Of a DNA stretch of 64,000 bases, positions 45,113 through 59,399 are shown piece after piece; positions within the stretch are counted from its first letter, which is position 1; the number at the start of each line of letters is the position of its first letter. The stretch covers positions 31,797,501-31,861,500 of the forward strand of contig BRKX01000002.1 of the NCBI GenBank assembly GCA_026008535.1, written 5' to 3'. The notes beneath the pieces are model-generated. The model did not search any database and was not told the DNA's origin. It worked only from the letters and a program-made list of their open reading frames with translations. A program made the position numbers and the translations under genes. This DNA comes from Perilla frutescens (Eukaryota > Streptophyta > Magnoliopsida > Lamiales > Lamiaceae).

Positions 45113-46580
45113 TGATAAACTGAGATTTTACACTTCTTTTGGTACACTTTAGTGTCGTGTTTTGTATAATTTAAGTGCGTTTTATCTCAGTTTATTTGAG
45201 TTTTCCGAGTTTTTGGGAGTTGGTCGTGCTTGATGTATTTTGCAGGTTTGTTCGTCAATTTTGAATGCTTTAAATGATTGAAGTGAATGTGGAGTCTCAA
45301 GAGAGTATATGAAGAGATTGGTCGAGAAAACGGGACGAAATAAGCCGAGAAGGAAATCGCGAGCTGGGACCCGCGACCCGGTCGCGACTGCAGGGTCGCG
45401 AATCACTATGAGTACATCACTGCAGTGTCGCGACAGAGGAGGGGTGCAGAAGAAGGAAATTCACGACCTCGGTCACGAATAAGGTGGAGATCGCGAATTT
45501 CACGCCACATGGCGCCGCGTCATGCCACGTGGATTCACGGGCCGAGTCGCGGGCGAGAGGGTCGCGGCTCTGGTCACGAACGAAGCGGGCTTTTCCGAGT
45601 TCCCACTGTATTTTTGGGCTTTTTCCTAACTTGGTATATAAGGACTCTTTTTGGGCGAAAATCAAACATCAATTATCATACCCTAAGTTTGAAGCAGAGG
45701 TTTTGCTGTGGAGAAAAAGCATCGCGAAAGAACACGACATATGATTTCAAGCAAATCAAGATTAGAGACAGCTTTAATCTTTCGGGTTTTATTTATTTTA
45801 ATTATTGTCTAGCCATGAACATCCTGAATTTTATTTCTTTTGTTTATTTCATTATGAACAACTAAACCCTAGTATTATTATGAACATTCTAGGGTTGACT
45901 CATGATTCATTTATGAATTCTTATTATTAATTCCAATTTTATATCTATGATTTTTATTGCATTTTAATTATTCTTGGGTTGTATTTGTTTATGTCAATTG
46001 ATTAGCCATTAATTGATGTAATTTGTTGTGTTGATTCATAAATCCAGAGAGGAGTTTCGACACTAGAACAGAATAATTAACATATTAATTAACAACACTC
46101 GAGAGAGTTGAGATTACTGGTGAGAGCATTTAAACCCATGGATCATTGAGGAGTTACACTTTAGATAATAAATGGAGACATTATTATTCATAATGTAATC
46201 TACATTCTTAATTCTCTGAGAAGAGGTTCTGAATAGCTAAGTGGTTGCTCTAGTGCGATTGAAATCCCAACATAGGCATAATCATTGGATTAGTTAATAA
46301 GATGGATTATTTGATGATTGTTCAATCCTAGAATACGCATTTCTTCTTGATATTTTTCTCTGCAACTTTATCTGTTGTGAATTTAGTTTTGTGAGTTATT
46401 TATGTATTTTATTTCATTTGTTTAAAATCTCTAAATTTTGGGTAGTCTAGATAGCAGAGTTAGGATAGATAAAATAATTAGTAATTAGAATTTAAGTCTC
46501 TGTGGATTCGACCTTATTCGCCATTATACTAGAAATCTCGTTGTACACTTGCAGTTTAGGTGGAATTAAAATACCGAACA
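45113..46580 (+). mobile_element. Solo LTR of a gypsy-type retrotransposon (1468 bp)
   Basis: Starts TGATAAACTGAG and ends ATACCGAACA, flanked by the 5-bp direct repeat AAACC (45108-45112 and 46581-46585). Contents are a GC-rich U3 block (45355-45600, repeated GGTCGCGA-like words), a TATA box TGGTATATAAGG (45632-45643) and an AT-rich R/U5. GTCTCTGTGGATTCGACCTT sits near the end, a phrase common at the 3' end of plant gypsy LTRs. No internal domain follows, so it is a recombination product. Short GC-rich frames on both strands here are not genes. Confidence 0.88.
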
Positions 46581-47085
46581 AAACCTTTTTACAATACTTG
46601 ATCAGTCGGCTCAACTCGTTTTAAAGGAAAATTGGATGCCTCCCGTTCGGGTACTGTGCCCAAATTTTCATTTTTAACTAATTAATATTCAGATTTTGGA
46701 TTTTTTTTATTATATCTTTAGAACATAAATGACGACATTAGTAGATGTTAATTATGTTAGTTCCGATTATTTCATTAACAATATTATTGTGTTTTCTTAA
46801 TGATGTCATGTGAAAAAATATGATATTATCATTAGCATAGTAGGATGCGAAAAAATGAAACTAACATAATTAACATTTACTTAAAATTAAGGCATGTTCC
46901 TAAAATATAATTAAAAAATATTTTAAAAATTTGAATACTAATTAAAAACAAAAAATTCGGGCACGGTGCCTGATTGTATGACATACAATTTTTTCGTTTT
47001 AAAGTGAGTCTGGACTCGCAAAAAATTGGATTGGTCCGATTTCTTTTGTGTGACCCAACCCGACCCATCCATACCACTCCGGTAT
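46581..47085. mobile_element. Foldback/MITE copy 2
   Basis: Inverted arms: TTCGGGTACTGTGCCCAAAT (about 46648) and AAAAATTCGGGCACGGTGCC (about 46949), with the same ACATAAATGACGACATTAG core as copy 1. Confidence 0.6.
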
Positions 47086-48444
47086 AAATAAATAAATAAA
47101 ATAATAAATAATGCTTGAAGGAAGTGATACACTCACACAACACTCGGTTGGCAAGATCAGGTGATGTAGAAATTTATTGTATTGTGTCAAGTTTTGTCAT
47201 ATAAAATCACTCGATCTCTTTTATAATTAGTATGTTACGTGTACATATGTGTGTGTGTATTTATGTACACATCATAATTTCTATTATTTCCTAATTAGTA
47301 CTTCGATCGGATGAATAAAACCAAAGCGGAAAATTGCAACCACACACGCATCACAAATAAGGAAGAAACATCCTAACATTGTTACAGTGGGATTAAGTGT
47401 TTTGTCATTGGAGTTTGAGACTCGATCACGATTTTGAACAAGGTCTATTCATATTCTAAATCCACAGAGAGAGAGTACAATTTAGACGTTACTATTATTT
47501 TTATGTTTTGTATGTTCAACTTTTATAAAATTATTATGCTGGATTTGGATACTATTTCATATATGGTGAATCTTTAGTTCTTATACAAAAGTATATATAT
47601 AGATCGGTGAAAATAAATTCAAACATTTATTTGTAGAGGTCATAACTAACTTGCAAATACGAATATACGAATTGAGATACCGATTGTAGGATTGCCCTTA
47701 ATTAAATGCATGCTCTTACTCACAGTACCCCAAGTCGATTTATATATGTGAAACAAAATTGTAGTGTGAATCAACCTTAACTATAAACCTCGACTCCATT
47801 GGTTTAGAGGCACATAAAAATAAGAGCATATATATGTCCATTAATCTAGCTCGAATCCATTGATCTCCATACATGAACATACAAACTACTGATATTGTTA
47901 CTTATCTCTTAAAACAACAATGGCATGTATATCTTTCAAAGGAATATGAAATTAAAATAAAAATGCATTGCAATATATTAATAATGAATCTTGATGAAAA
48001 GCATACTTTTAGAGATATTGTTTTCACGGGACATTAAATTAATTGAAAGACTTTATAAGTGTTTTACACATAGCTCAAAATATGTCTGTCAATTGTAAGC
48101 CACTAAAGAAGTAGGGGTCTTATCTTTGATGAGATAATGGTTTGACCAAATGCTTTTTAAGTTTTAATAAGAGACCAAAACTTTATACGCCAACGAGTCG
48201 CCTCACCAGTTTAGGTGGAGATCATGAGATGAGATGAGTGCCTTAATTCTCAATTAATTTCCTAATCTCTTTCTTCAATTTCACTATATATATATATATA
48301 TATATGGTTATTCATATGGAGCTAGGTAGCGGATAAGGATTCTTGACATGCGAATTTCACTGCACGGTCTCGTGATTGACAGGTTATGAATTTTAATAAA
48401 ATTTGAGTATTTTAGATCGGTCGTGCATCACAAATAACAACTAT
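47086..48444. other. Intergenic AT-rich DNA
   Basis: Contains GTGTGT and TATATA simple repeats (near 47251 and 48285). No gene was recognised. Confidence 0.45.
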
Positions 48445-48620
48445 GGAGGCGTTTACTTTGGATATTAGATAAGATAGATTATATTGATAATATATAGAAT
48501 TGAGTATTTGAAGGATGCAAGCTTTAAAATGATTTAATCCATCCAAATATGTGGTAGATTAGGCTATATTATTTTGATCAATCTAATCTATCTAATATAT
48601 CCCTTAAAGTAAACGCTCCC
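48445..48620. mobile_element. Short MITE (about 176 bp)
   Basis: The ends are inverted: GGAGGCGTTTACTTTGGATAT at the left and ATATCCCTTAAAGTAAACGCTCCC at the right. Inner matches include AGATAAGATAGATTA against AATCTATCTAATAT. It is non-coding. Confidence 0.65.
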
Positions 48621-51381
48621 TGAATGTTTATATCACACGAATTATTACGAAATGTACATACGTGTGTGTATATATATAATATATGTGGGTCGGTGGATAG
48701 GAGCTCTCAAGAGGGAGCACTATCTTAAAGAAAGGCCAATAATGGCGCGCTCTCTCTCTCTCATAGTTCGTAATTTTTCAAACTCGATATTTCTCAGCGT
48801 GATTTCATATTTTAGTTTCGACGTTAAAAAAGTATATTGTCATTAGGTTGTAATTAATATAGTATAAGAGAAAATGTAGAGTTGTAACTCATCTTGTTAA
48901 GGAATATTCGAGCTCCAACCGAGTGCAAGCTCGATTCGAGCTTTTTTTCTCTTGTTCGAGTTCAGCTCAACAAATGCTTGACATGCTCAAATTCAACTCG
49001 TGAAATGCTCTAAAATTTACTAATTGAATACAAGTTTGAATGCTCGAAAAAAAAAATCTAGTTTAATTTACATATTCGAACTCTAGCTCGAAAAAAAAAA
49101 GTTTGTTTAATTTACCTGTTCGAAATATTTATAATATTCATAAACATGTTCGTAAACATGTTTTATTAAGCTCGAGCTCGAACATGTTCACAAGCTAGCT
49201 GAGCCGAGTACTATTATGTTCAAGCTCAACTCATTAAGTAAACAAATGAAATGTTTTAGGTGAGCTCCAATCCGAATGACTCGCGAGTGGCCCTGTTCAT
49301 TTACATCGATCTCTCATAAGAGTATTTAGTAGTATTTCCATATAGATTTTTTGAGTTGTAAAATAATGTAGGGCATGCACATTTATTTTATTGTGATAAT
49401 TGTAAAAATTAAAATACGATAGTAGATTGAAGTGTAAAATTTGGTATGTATATGTGAAAATATATATATATATATATATATAGTAAAAAGATGGAAAATT
49501 CTAATTGTGGAAATTGAAATGAAAGCATGTAGAATCTTAACCTAGCCATTGATGCACGACTGCCTCTAACAACGGACAGTTTGTCATTAAGTTTTTTTTT
49601 TCTTTTTTTTCTTTTTTATTAAATGGGTGTGCCAACCAATTATATATGGATCTGTGGCTTGTGGTGTGCCGACGGATTTAATTTTTGTTGTTAATTAACT
49701 TGTTACCGACCATGTTATGTTTAACGTATACTAACTCTTTTGTTAATCCGTCTCTAATTCCATTTTATGACCGAATGCTTTGATTTTTCGTCTTTAATTA
49801 GAATGAGAATTTCCTTCGCCACTATTAATATTTACAACTGCATCAGCATGCATATGTTAAACCCCTTTAGAGTTCCACCCTCTCACCCACTCACGTAAAC
49901 AAAAAAAAATAATTAAGTGAGAATATTCTTTGTTTTAAATAATGATGTTTTATTTTGTATTCTAAATTTCTAACTATCGAATTAATTATTATTACATGTA
50001 CGTTACAAAAAAAATATTGATTATTATTGTTCATTAATTTAAAACAAGTAAAACTAAAACATACTTATCTTCAATACTAAAATATATATTTGCTCCGATC
50101 AAATGTGATTCCAGAGAACAATCCATATATGACTCTAAAAAGCCCTTTTAATTTGATGCTTAATTCAGTACCGAATTTATAAAGAAAAATAATAGCTAAA
50201 TTTAAAATTGTAGGATCGGAACTGTGAATGAGAATACAAGTATTAATTAATAATAAGTGAGATGTGTTTTAAAAATAAATAAATAAATATATAAGTGAGA
50301 TATAGACGTATGTGCCCCATTTGCCTCTGGCGTGATTATCTTGTTAGACTTATAAATTATAAATCTGGTATATATATAATGCTCGATTTATTTGATTACG
50401 TTCTTGAAATGCTCAAAGAATTTTCTGGCAGCGTCTTTAATCTCCGGACAAAAACCAGTGGCAGTCAGCACAATATCTATGCCGATCGATATGGTCATAT
50501 ATGATATAATATGAATTCATATATATAAAAATAAATGCATTAATTAAACACACGCACACACATAAAATATATACATATAGCTTCTTGTAAAAACTCTTTT
50601 TAACTTTATTTTTTCATCTTTTTGACCCAACTTTAATCACATTTAAAGTGTTGTACAATTTTATGTTTTTTTATGGGCAACAACTTTGTGATAATTAAAA
50701 CAAAAAAAATTGTACAATATTTACGAAAGAGAACCCTTGAAAGCTCCCAATTGGTTTGGGGGGGGGGGGGAAGTGACAACTCCACCAAACAAGTTCGGAC
50801 AACAGAGGAGGGGTAGAACATGACAGTCAAGGCCACATACAATGTAGGGAAACTTATAAACCGGGTAAAAATTAATGAGTATCAGACTAATAGTAAATAT
50901 ATGATAAAGTAACATAGAAAGTTATCATCATCTAGCTAGATAGGCGAACCTAGTGAGTACAACAAACCCCATTAACTAGGATGGTTGGAGCAATAATACA
51001 ACGGAACAAGAGCATATGCCCGCCTACAGCAATAAAGAAACTAATTAATTAATGAGGTTTACATTGCAGGGATTGGCCTAACTTGTAGTAAAAATAGTGA
51101 CTAACTAAACCAACAACCTCGCGATTTGGGATGAAGTGATAAGTGAGCTTTATCCGTAGTCAACATCACCCCTGAGTGTAATGGGGTGGAGCTCATTAAA
51201 ACTTTGCCATGAGAAAAAAAGAATCTCCCTTTGGTGGGAAAAACTCATGGTCGAGGAAAGAGTACCCTAAACGTCATATTAATCAATACAGAACTCATAG
51301 TCGAGGAAAGAGTACCTTAAACGTCATATTAATCAACACGGAAGAGAGGAAGATAGGTTTTGGTCCGGAATAGTTAGTATT
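48621..51381. other. Intergenic DNA with a GAGCTCGA-rich repeat
   Basis: 48897-49300 is dense in GAGCTCGA/TTCGAGCT words (for example AAGCTCGAGCTCGAACATGT), like a widespread plant MITE class. 50757-50770 is a G run. Frames near 50295 and 50842 have no recognisable motifs. Confidence 0.45.
51242..51341 (+). repeat. 50-bp tandem duplication, two copies
   Basis: AACTCATGGTCGAGGAAAGA... at 51242-51291 is repeated at 51292-51341 with about four differences. It is inside a sentence rich in CTCATTAAAACTTTGCCATG-type words and is not coding. Confidence 0.9.
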
Positions 51382-53104
51382 CGAGAAAATTTCGATTTTG
51401 GTCCCACGGGACATGGTCTAGTCCGATTTTGGTCCCAACTCTATCACATTTGGTCCTATTTCAGACATTGTTATTAAATCTGGTCCCATAGGACTTGGAT
51501 TATCAATTTTGGTCCCACAATTTAGACGGAAAAAATAAATAGGTTAACGGCCGCTAGTTTTGGGACCAAAATCGATAATCCAAGTCCTATGGGACCAGAT
51601 TTAATAACAAATATAATTTTTTTCAAATTTTTTATTTATTTTACATGATAATTTTTAATTTTTTTTAATGTTATTAATTTTTTAATTACTATATAATTAC
51701 GAATTTGAAATCAATCTTTTTAATATTATTAATTTTTTATTTTTTTTACATTTTACAATTTATTTTATTTTTAATGTTTTAATAATATATATTATTTTTA
51801 ATATTATATATTTTTCAATTACTAATTAATTACGAATATAAATTTTTTAATATTTTTATTTATTTTACTTTATGATTTTTAAATTTTTTAATATTATTAA
51901 TTTTTTTAATTACTAATTAATTATGAATTTGAAATTAACTTGTTTAATATTATTAATGTTTTATTTATTTGACATTTTTAATATTATATATATTTTTTAT
52001 TTTTCAATTACTAATTAATTATGAGTATAAATTTTTATTATATTTTTATTAGTTTTACTTTTCGATTTTTAAAATTTTATATTACTTTATATACATTTTT
52101 ATTATTTTATATTATTTTTAATATTTTGGGCTTGACTTGGCTCGCTTCCATCGCTAAAATGTGAATTTTTTGTAGTGAAAGTTCAAAATGTAGGTATGAA
52201 AATATAATTTTTTTTAAATTTTTTATTTATTTTACATGATCATTTTTAATTTTTTTAAATGTTATTAATTTTTTAATTACTATATAATTACGAATTTGAA
52301 ATCAATCTTTTTAATATTATTGAATTTTTATTTATTTTACATTTTACAATTTATTTTATTTTTAATGTTTTAATAATATATATTATTTTTAATATTATAT
52401 ATTTTTCAATTACTAATTAATTACGAATATAAATTTTTTTAATATTTTTATTTATTTTAATTTATGATTTTTAAATTTTTTAATATTATTAATTTTTTAA
52501 TTACTAATTAATTATGAATTTGAAATTAACTTGTTTAATATTATTAATGTTTTAATTTATTTTACATTTTTAATATTATATATATATTTTATATCATAAA
52601 CAATATTGTATAATCGAGTAGAATTTTTTTCAATGCGGTGTTTGGGATTTTTACAAATGTACTGCGGTGTTTTTATTAAGAATGTTTGGGATTTTATGCT
52701 TTCTTTTAATTTAGTACTTTTAATTTAATGAATTGGTGCGTATATATATTCAGATGCATGTTTCTGGGAAAATTGGAACCAAATCAGGTTAATTTTCTAG
52801 CAAATTAGTTTAATTTTGCCTCCAATTGAAATGAAATTGAATTTTCTGCCATTTTTATGTTTGGGTCCAAAATCGATAAAAAAATTGGGACCAAAATCGA
52901 TAAAAAATTGGGACCAAAATTGATAAAAAAATTAGGACCAAAATCGATAAAAAAATTGGGACCAAAATCGATAATTTTTTTAACGGTAAACGTTACGGTG
53001 GGACCAAAAGTGATAATTAATTTAATTTGGGACCAAAAGTGATAAAATTGGGACCAAAATCAGACTAACCCATGTCCTATGGGACCAAAATCGAAATTTC
53101 CTCG
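51382..53104. mobile_element. hAT-like non-autonomous TIR element (1723 bp)
   Basis: Terminal inverted repeats of about 80 bp: CGAGAAAATTTCGATTTTGG at the left, and the complement of CGAGGAAATTTCGATTTTGG at the right. They are flanked by TTAGTATT (51374-51381) and TTAGTATC (53105-53112), an 8-bp duplication with one mismatch. Inside, about 51605-52050 and 52195-52590 are direct duplicates of an AT-rich, coding-free sequence. Confidence 0.75.
52857..52985 (+). repeat. GGGACCAAAATCGATAAAAA minisatellite
   Basis: About five units of TTGGGACCAAAATCGATAAA, the same phrase that makes up the ends of the surrounding TIR element. The terminal motif has been amplified internally. Confidence 0.85.
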
Positions 53105-53112
53105 TTAGTATC

Positions 53113-53541
53113 CATATTCATCCAGACAAAGACCGCATTAGTTTCATTAATTAATTAATTAGTGAGAGAATTATGTATTGATTAAATTAGATATTCGAAA
53201 CTACCAACATGACATTTAGTAGCAAGAAACACCTCCTCTCATTAAAGAGCACATGTAAAAACCTTTTGCCTAAACATTTTAATTATTCTGTCCTTTATAA
53301 TACGTACTTAATTAATCCCCAAGCTAGTTCGCACATCATCAACGTACGTGCTCATCAGATGATATAACAATACCACATATATCGAGACACAATCAGTGTT
53401 GATCAATTTCATTAATGAATTAGGGCATTTTATTGTATATATTCATTAATTAATAATTATACATACATTCATTTGTCAGTATCATATATATTTTATGAAG
53501 GTGTTAATATGCCCGGCCACCAATAAATAAGTGATCGTCAT

Positions 53542-53581
<40 letters not shown>

Positions 53582-54921
53582 GTATGTATATATGTTGTTG
53601 ATGAATGATAGTTGGGGATATGATCAATGCCGATATCAAAGGCTTTCAATTTGTGCTTTCCAAATTGAGGTGGGAATCCACACAATTCAGCAATATTATT
53701 GGAATCTTACCAAGAAAGCACCCAGTTTTCTATCATTTGGTTTTGTCTCCCTACTTTTAAAGGCTACTATTACCAATTTTATTTCGCTCTTATTAAAAGA
53801 AGTATCATCTTTTTCTCTTATTCCGCCACATATTTTTTTTCTGAAATATTACATACGTGTAAATGGGACATCTAATAAAGGTGAAATAATGAGCTATATA
53901 TATAAATGCTACATGCACCAGGGGAAATTTAATTCATGATTCATGAGATATATGGACTAATCAACTAACATCTCATTATTAATTAATAAACTTGCTTAAT
54001 ATTTGTCGCCAATTAATCAATAATCTAGCTAGGCCTCATTGGCCCCATGCATATTCTTTCCCATCATTTATCACAGAATATTTAATCCTACAATACGTAC
54101 ACGGACGTGAATAAATAAATAAGAATATAATCATATATATATTATGATTTATTCCCAACAATTAATTAATTAACTTAACTATGAATCTCTTAACATAATC
54201 TTGATTTATCATTCGTCAGTAATCTTGTCTTATTTATGTTGTTAAGGACGTAACAACGTAACTGAATCGATCGATGTAGATAGATATATGTGGGAGGCGT
54301 TTTAACTAAATTTGTCTAGAGCCATATCTTAATAAATTAACCTAACGACCAGTTTTATTATATATCAATTCTATATTTCTATCCAACCCAAAGCGTAAAG
54401 CCGGAGACGTACGTACATGCATTATGTAACTGATTTTTGTGACAAAATCAACATTTAACAGTATCCTTAATTTACGAAATTGCTTTAATAAATTATTAAA
54501 GGGACGTAAAGTGTTTCTGTGTGTGTGTGTATTAAAAAAAACCCCTCATATAAAAAAAATTATTAAAAAAACCCTTACTATACAAATAGATTTCCCCACG
54601 CAACCTATGTAAGGGGAAAAAAAGGAAAATTCTCAATCGATTGATTCATTTAACAACTCAACACGCTCACCATCTCATGAAAATGGACATAAATGTGGCT
54701 ATTTTTTTAATTCCCTATCCCGCAACTTTGGTCACACATTTATTATTATTTATTCAGTATCTTTTTATCAATTATTGAAAATGTATTGACCACTTTCTTG
54801 AAATCTTTTTAGAGAAAACGATACGACGATAATCCTAAGATATATACTCTATAGAACTTTTTCTTTAATTCAGTTAATTAACTGGCTAAATAGAAATTAT
54901 ATATATATATATATATATGGA
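53113..54921. other. AT-rich intergenic DNA with TA microsatellite
   Basis: A (TA)n run lies at 53544-53579. The 119-codon frame at 53580-53939 shows no motif or codon structure and is considered chance. Confidence 0.45.
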
Positions 54922-57096
54922 GTAGATCTAGTGAGAACTAAGCATGGTGTGAGAACAAGAAACCAATCTCAACCATAGATTCATATTATTTGAGTGGTCC
55001 AGATTACTTCAAATTTTAAGGTGGCAATTCTGTAATATTTAACCTTTTTTAGGGTTTATGGGTTATATGTGTAATTTGATAATTAAATGTAATTCATCTC
55101 TCTTTTCTCTCAAAGTTATGCACACGCGCATCTCTCTCAACCTAATCCTCTCTCTCTCTCTCTCAACAAAAGAATTCGAATTAGATGATGATGATGATGA
55201 TGAAGAAAAAGAAACTATATCGAATACCAAATCTATTGATAGTGAAGATGATGGTCATGATTCTGAATCATGAATGAAGAGAGAAGATTTTATCGATTTT
55301 CTGTTCCCTTTCTTAACAAAAAAATTGGAAGAAGAAGAAGAAGAAGAAAGAATATCATCCACCAGATCTGTTAATAGTGAAGATGATTATGATTCTGAAT
55401 CATTAATGAAAGAAGAAGATTCCATCGATTTTTTGTTTGATGAGAAACATGTATTAGATGTAGATTCAACTGATTAATATTATTCGCAAATATCATTTTT
55501 GAAATTGATATTTCATAATACATATCTTAAGTTGTATTTCAAATTGATATTTTTCATAATACATATCTTAAGTTGGCGACGGAAAACTTGTATGAACTTG
55601 TAAAACCTAACATTGTTGGCAATGTATGATTTATGAGTGTATATTTTCAAATTACGGTTTTAGCATTGCCATTTCTAATTTTAGCATTGTCATTTCTAAT
55701 TTTAACATTATCATAACTCTTATTCAGCAATAGCATTAGCACTCCCTGTTAGCATTGTTGGCAATTCTACCACTGTTGGCAATGTGCGATGTATCTGTAC
55801 ATTTTGTTGCTTCTATCATTATCGCTTACAGTTTTAGCATTGTCATTTCTAATTTTAGCATTAGTATAACTCTTGTTTAGCATTAACATTAGCACCCCCA
55901 ATTAGCATTGTAGGCAATGCTACCACTGTTGGCAATGTGTGATGTATTTGTACATTTTGTTGCTTTTAGCATTATCATTTACAGTTTTAGCATTGTCATT
56001 TCTCTTTTTAGCATTAGAATAACCATTTATTAAAATTAGCATAAAAAACTTTGACAGGTCATTATAAACCAACCAAAACAAATGTTGTTATAGTTTGTTG
56101 AATTAATTAGCATTATTATGTCAAATGTTAGCATTATCATTGTCATTCTTAGCATTAGAATAAATGTATGTCTGAAAAAAAGTTAACATGAACATTATAA
56201 ACCCAAAGCATTACACATTTTGTGGTACTAGTATTATTGTTCACTTAAGTGGCATCATCATATCATTGTAACATTATTGTTGACACTATTGTTCACTACT
56301 TTTATCTTTATTATTCAATTATGTTTTTTAGCTTTGTTATTTTGTTTGTTAACAACATTATATAAAAATTTATAGGTGTTAAAAGATCTACATCAGATGA
56401 ATGTACAAAGAGAATAAAAGCTAAAACTGCTCTCATTCATCAAGATGATATAAACAACGAGATATTTTACAAATATCCATTATTGCAAATAAAATTCAAA
56501 CAACCCAGTAAAAATCTCCAAAGTGGTGTTAACACAATCTGCAGATTAAATAAGACACAACTAATCACGTTAATGCTAAAATCTATATCTTCTTCGATAA
56601 TGCTAAAAACCAGTCACAGTACAACAATGCTGAAACTAATTACAACAATGCAAAAACCTATCATAGTAATGCTAATAGGATTCAACATTGCAGATAACCA
56701 CATGCTCATCAATCGGGTATACAAAATTCAAACAACCCAGGAGAAATTTCTAAAGTGGTGCCAACACAATCTGCAGATTAAATAAGACACAACTAATCAC
56801 GTTAATGCTAAAATTTATATCTTCTTCAATTCGATAATGCTAAAACTAGTTACAATGATGCTAAAACTTATTATCGCAATGCTAAAACCTATCATACTAA
56901 TGCTAACAAGATTCAGCTAAAATAGAATAAAATTTCTAAATTACAAAAATATTATAGTTCATTAAAATAACCCTAATATTACAAAAATGTCACCGCACTA
57001 CTGAAACTAGGGTACAGATCTTCACCGTTTAAAAATTGAATCTACGATTCTAATTGGTTCTTAGTTCTCACATGGAGCATTGATTCTCATTTGATT
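54922..57096. mobile_element. TIR element built from TTAGCATT / AATGCTAA arrays
   Basis: The ends are inverted: GTGAGAAC..AACCAATCTCAACCATAGATT at the left, and AATCTACGATTCTAATTGGTT..GTTCTCAC at the right. The left half (55640-56170) is a tandem array rich in TTTTAGCATTGTCATTTCTA and GGCAATG words, with period near 160 bp. The right half (56480-56930) carries AATGCTAAAA words in a tandem pair of about 220-bp units. The two halves could fold back on each other. No transposase was seen. Confidence 0.6.
55058..55477 (+). pseudogene. Acidic duplicated ORF fragment inside the TIR element
   Basis: The frame shows two tandem modules of the form SEDD-DSES-MK-ED-IDFLF, at about 55230-55305 and 55370-55440. 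They are separated by one in-frame TGA at 55271-55273; both modules are preceded by runs of Asp or Glu. No known domain was recognised. It may be a relic of a captured acidic protein or repeat-generated coding sequence. Confidence 0.3.
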
Positions 57097-57116
57097 CATT
57101 CTCTCTCTCTCTCTCT

Positions 57117-57200
57117 GACCTGGTAATATTGAAGAGATTCAAACTCATGACATTTGGTCCCCAAGTAACCTCACTCCACCACTAGACCATCCCCACCGGA
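57117..57200 (-). mobile_element. tRNA-derived SINE head
   Basis: The minus strand reads GGTCTAGTGGTGGAGTGAGG (A box) and then, about 35 bases later, TGAGTTTGAATCTCTTC (B box). Both pol III internal promoter boxes are therefore in order, next to the CT-rich end of the preceding element. Confidence 0.55.
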
Positions 57201-57408
57201 ACGTGTATTTTCATTTATATTAAAATTAAATATTTTAGTTCAATGGCCCAGGTTTAACAAAACCAAAGTCACAAAAACCTAATCCCGGCATAAATGATGG
57301 TAAATCACAATACATTCTCATTTTTAACAAATTACGTATAAATTGTATAATGACCCAATTTAATAATTGACTTAAACGTTGTGTTTTCCTTGTTTAGCCA
57401 ATTGAGAT

Positions 57409-57787
57409 GATTCTCTAGTCCATATTTTTAAATTCACTCTTGTCCCCCCACTATTAAATTTAATATTTTAAAAGTACTGTTTATTACAAAAATAAAGTTT
57501 ATCATATAGTATAACTAATAATAATTAATATTTATTGCTAAAAATTAAAATTTTAAAAAATAATATATATAACCTACTTATGGAATAATCAACCGGTTTA
57601 TTAATCAATTATATTAATTAAAAGTGAAATTAATTACTAAAAATAAATTTAAATCCTAATTGGGTAGAATAAATCCTAAATAATAATTACAAGATTAAAC
57701 TAAATAAAAAGAAATTTAAATTGATGAAAATCTAATAAAAATTAAACTTATACACCAAGTGGGATATAGAAAAGTGGACTAGATAAT
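57409..57787. mobile_element. MITE family copy B
   Basis: Starts GATTCTCTAGTCCATATTT and ends AAAAGTGGACTAGATAATTT, inverted, with an AT-rich core similar to copies A and C. Confidence 0.55.
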
Positions 57788-59308
<1,521 letters not shown>

Positions 59309-59316
59309 TATAAAAG
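59309..59316 (+). promoter_or_regulatory. TATA box of the WAT1-related gene
   Basis: TATAAAAG lies 91 bases upstream of the start codon. It is followed by a GA-repeat leader (59377-59399). Confidence 0.75.
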
Positions 59317-59399
59317 GGCACCCTCCCATTTTTGTGCATATATCCCATGCATGAGTTTTAGAGTGAGAATAACTTAGAGAGAGAGAGAGAGAGAGAGAG

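Noticed and set aside
45425..45865. 146-codon ORF and overlapping frames
   Set aside because: Lies in the GC-rich U3 of a solo LTR with exact target duplications, and has no protein motif.
53580..53939. 119-codon plus-strand ORF
   Set aside because: Starts in a TA microsatellite, has no known domain, and its composition follows the AT-rich background.
55640..56930. CRISPR-like array of short repeats
   Set aside because: Repeat phrases vary, spacing is irregular, the host is a plant, and both orientations occur; it is transposon repeat structure.
57117..57200. Possible tRNA gene because of A and B boxes
   Set aside because: No cloverleaf or anticodon arm can be formed; the pattern fits a tRNA-derived SINE head.
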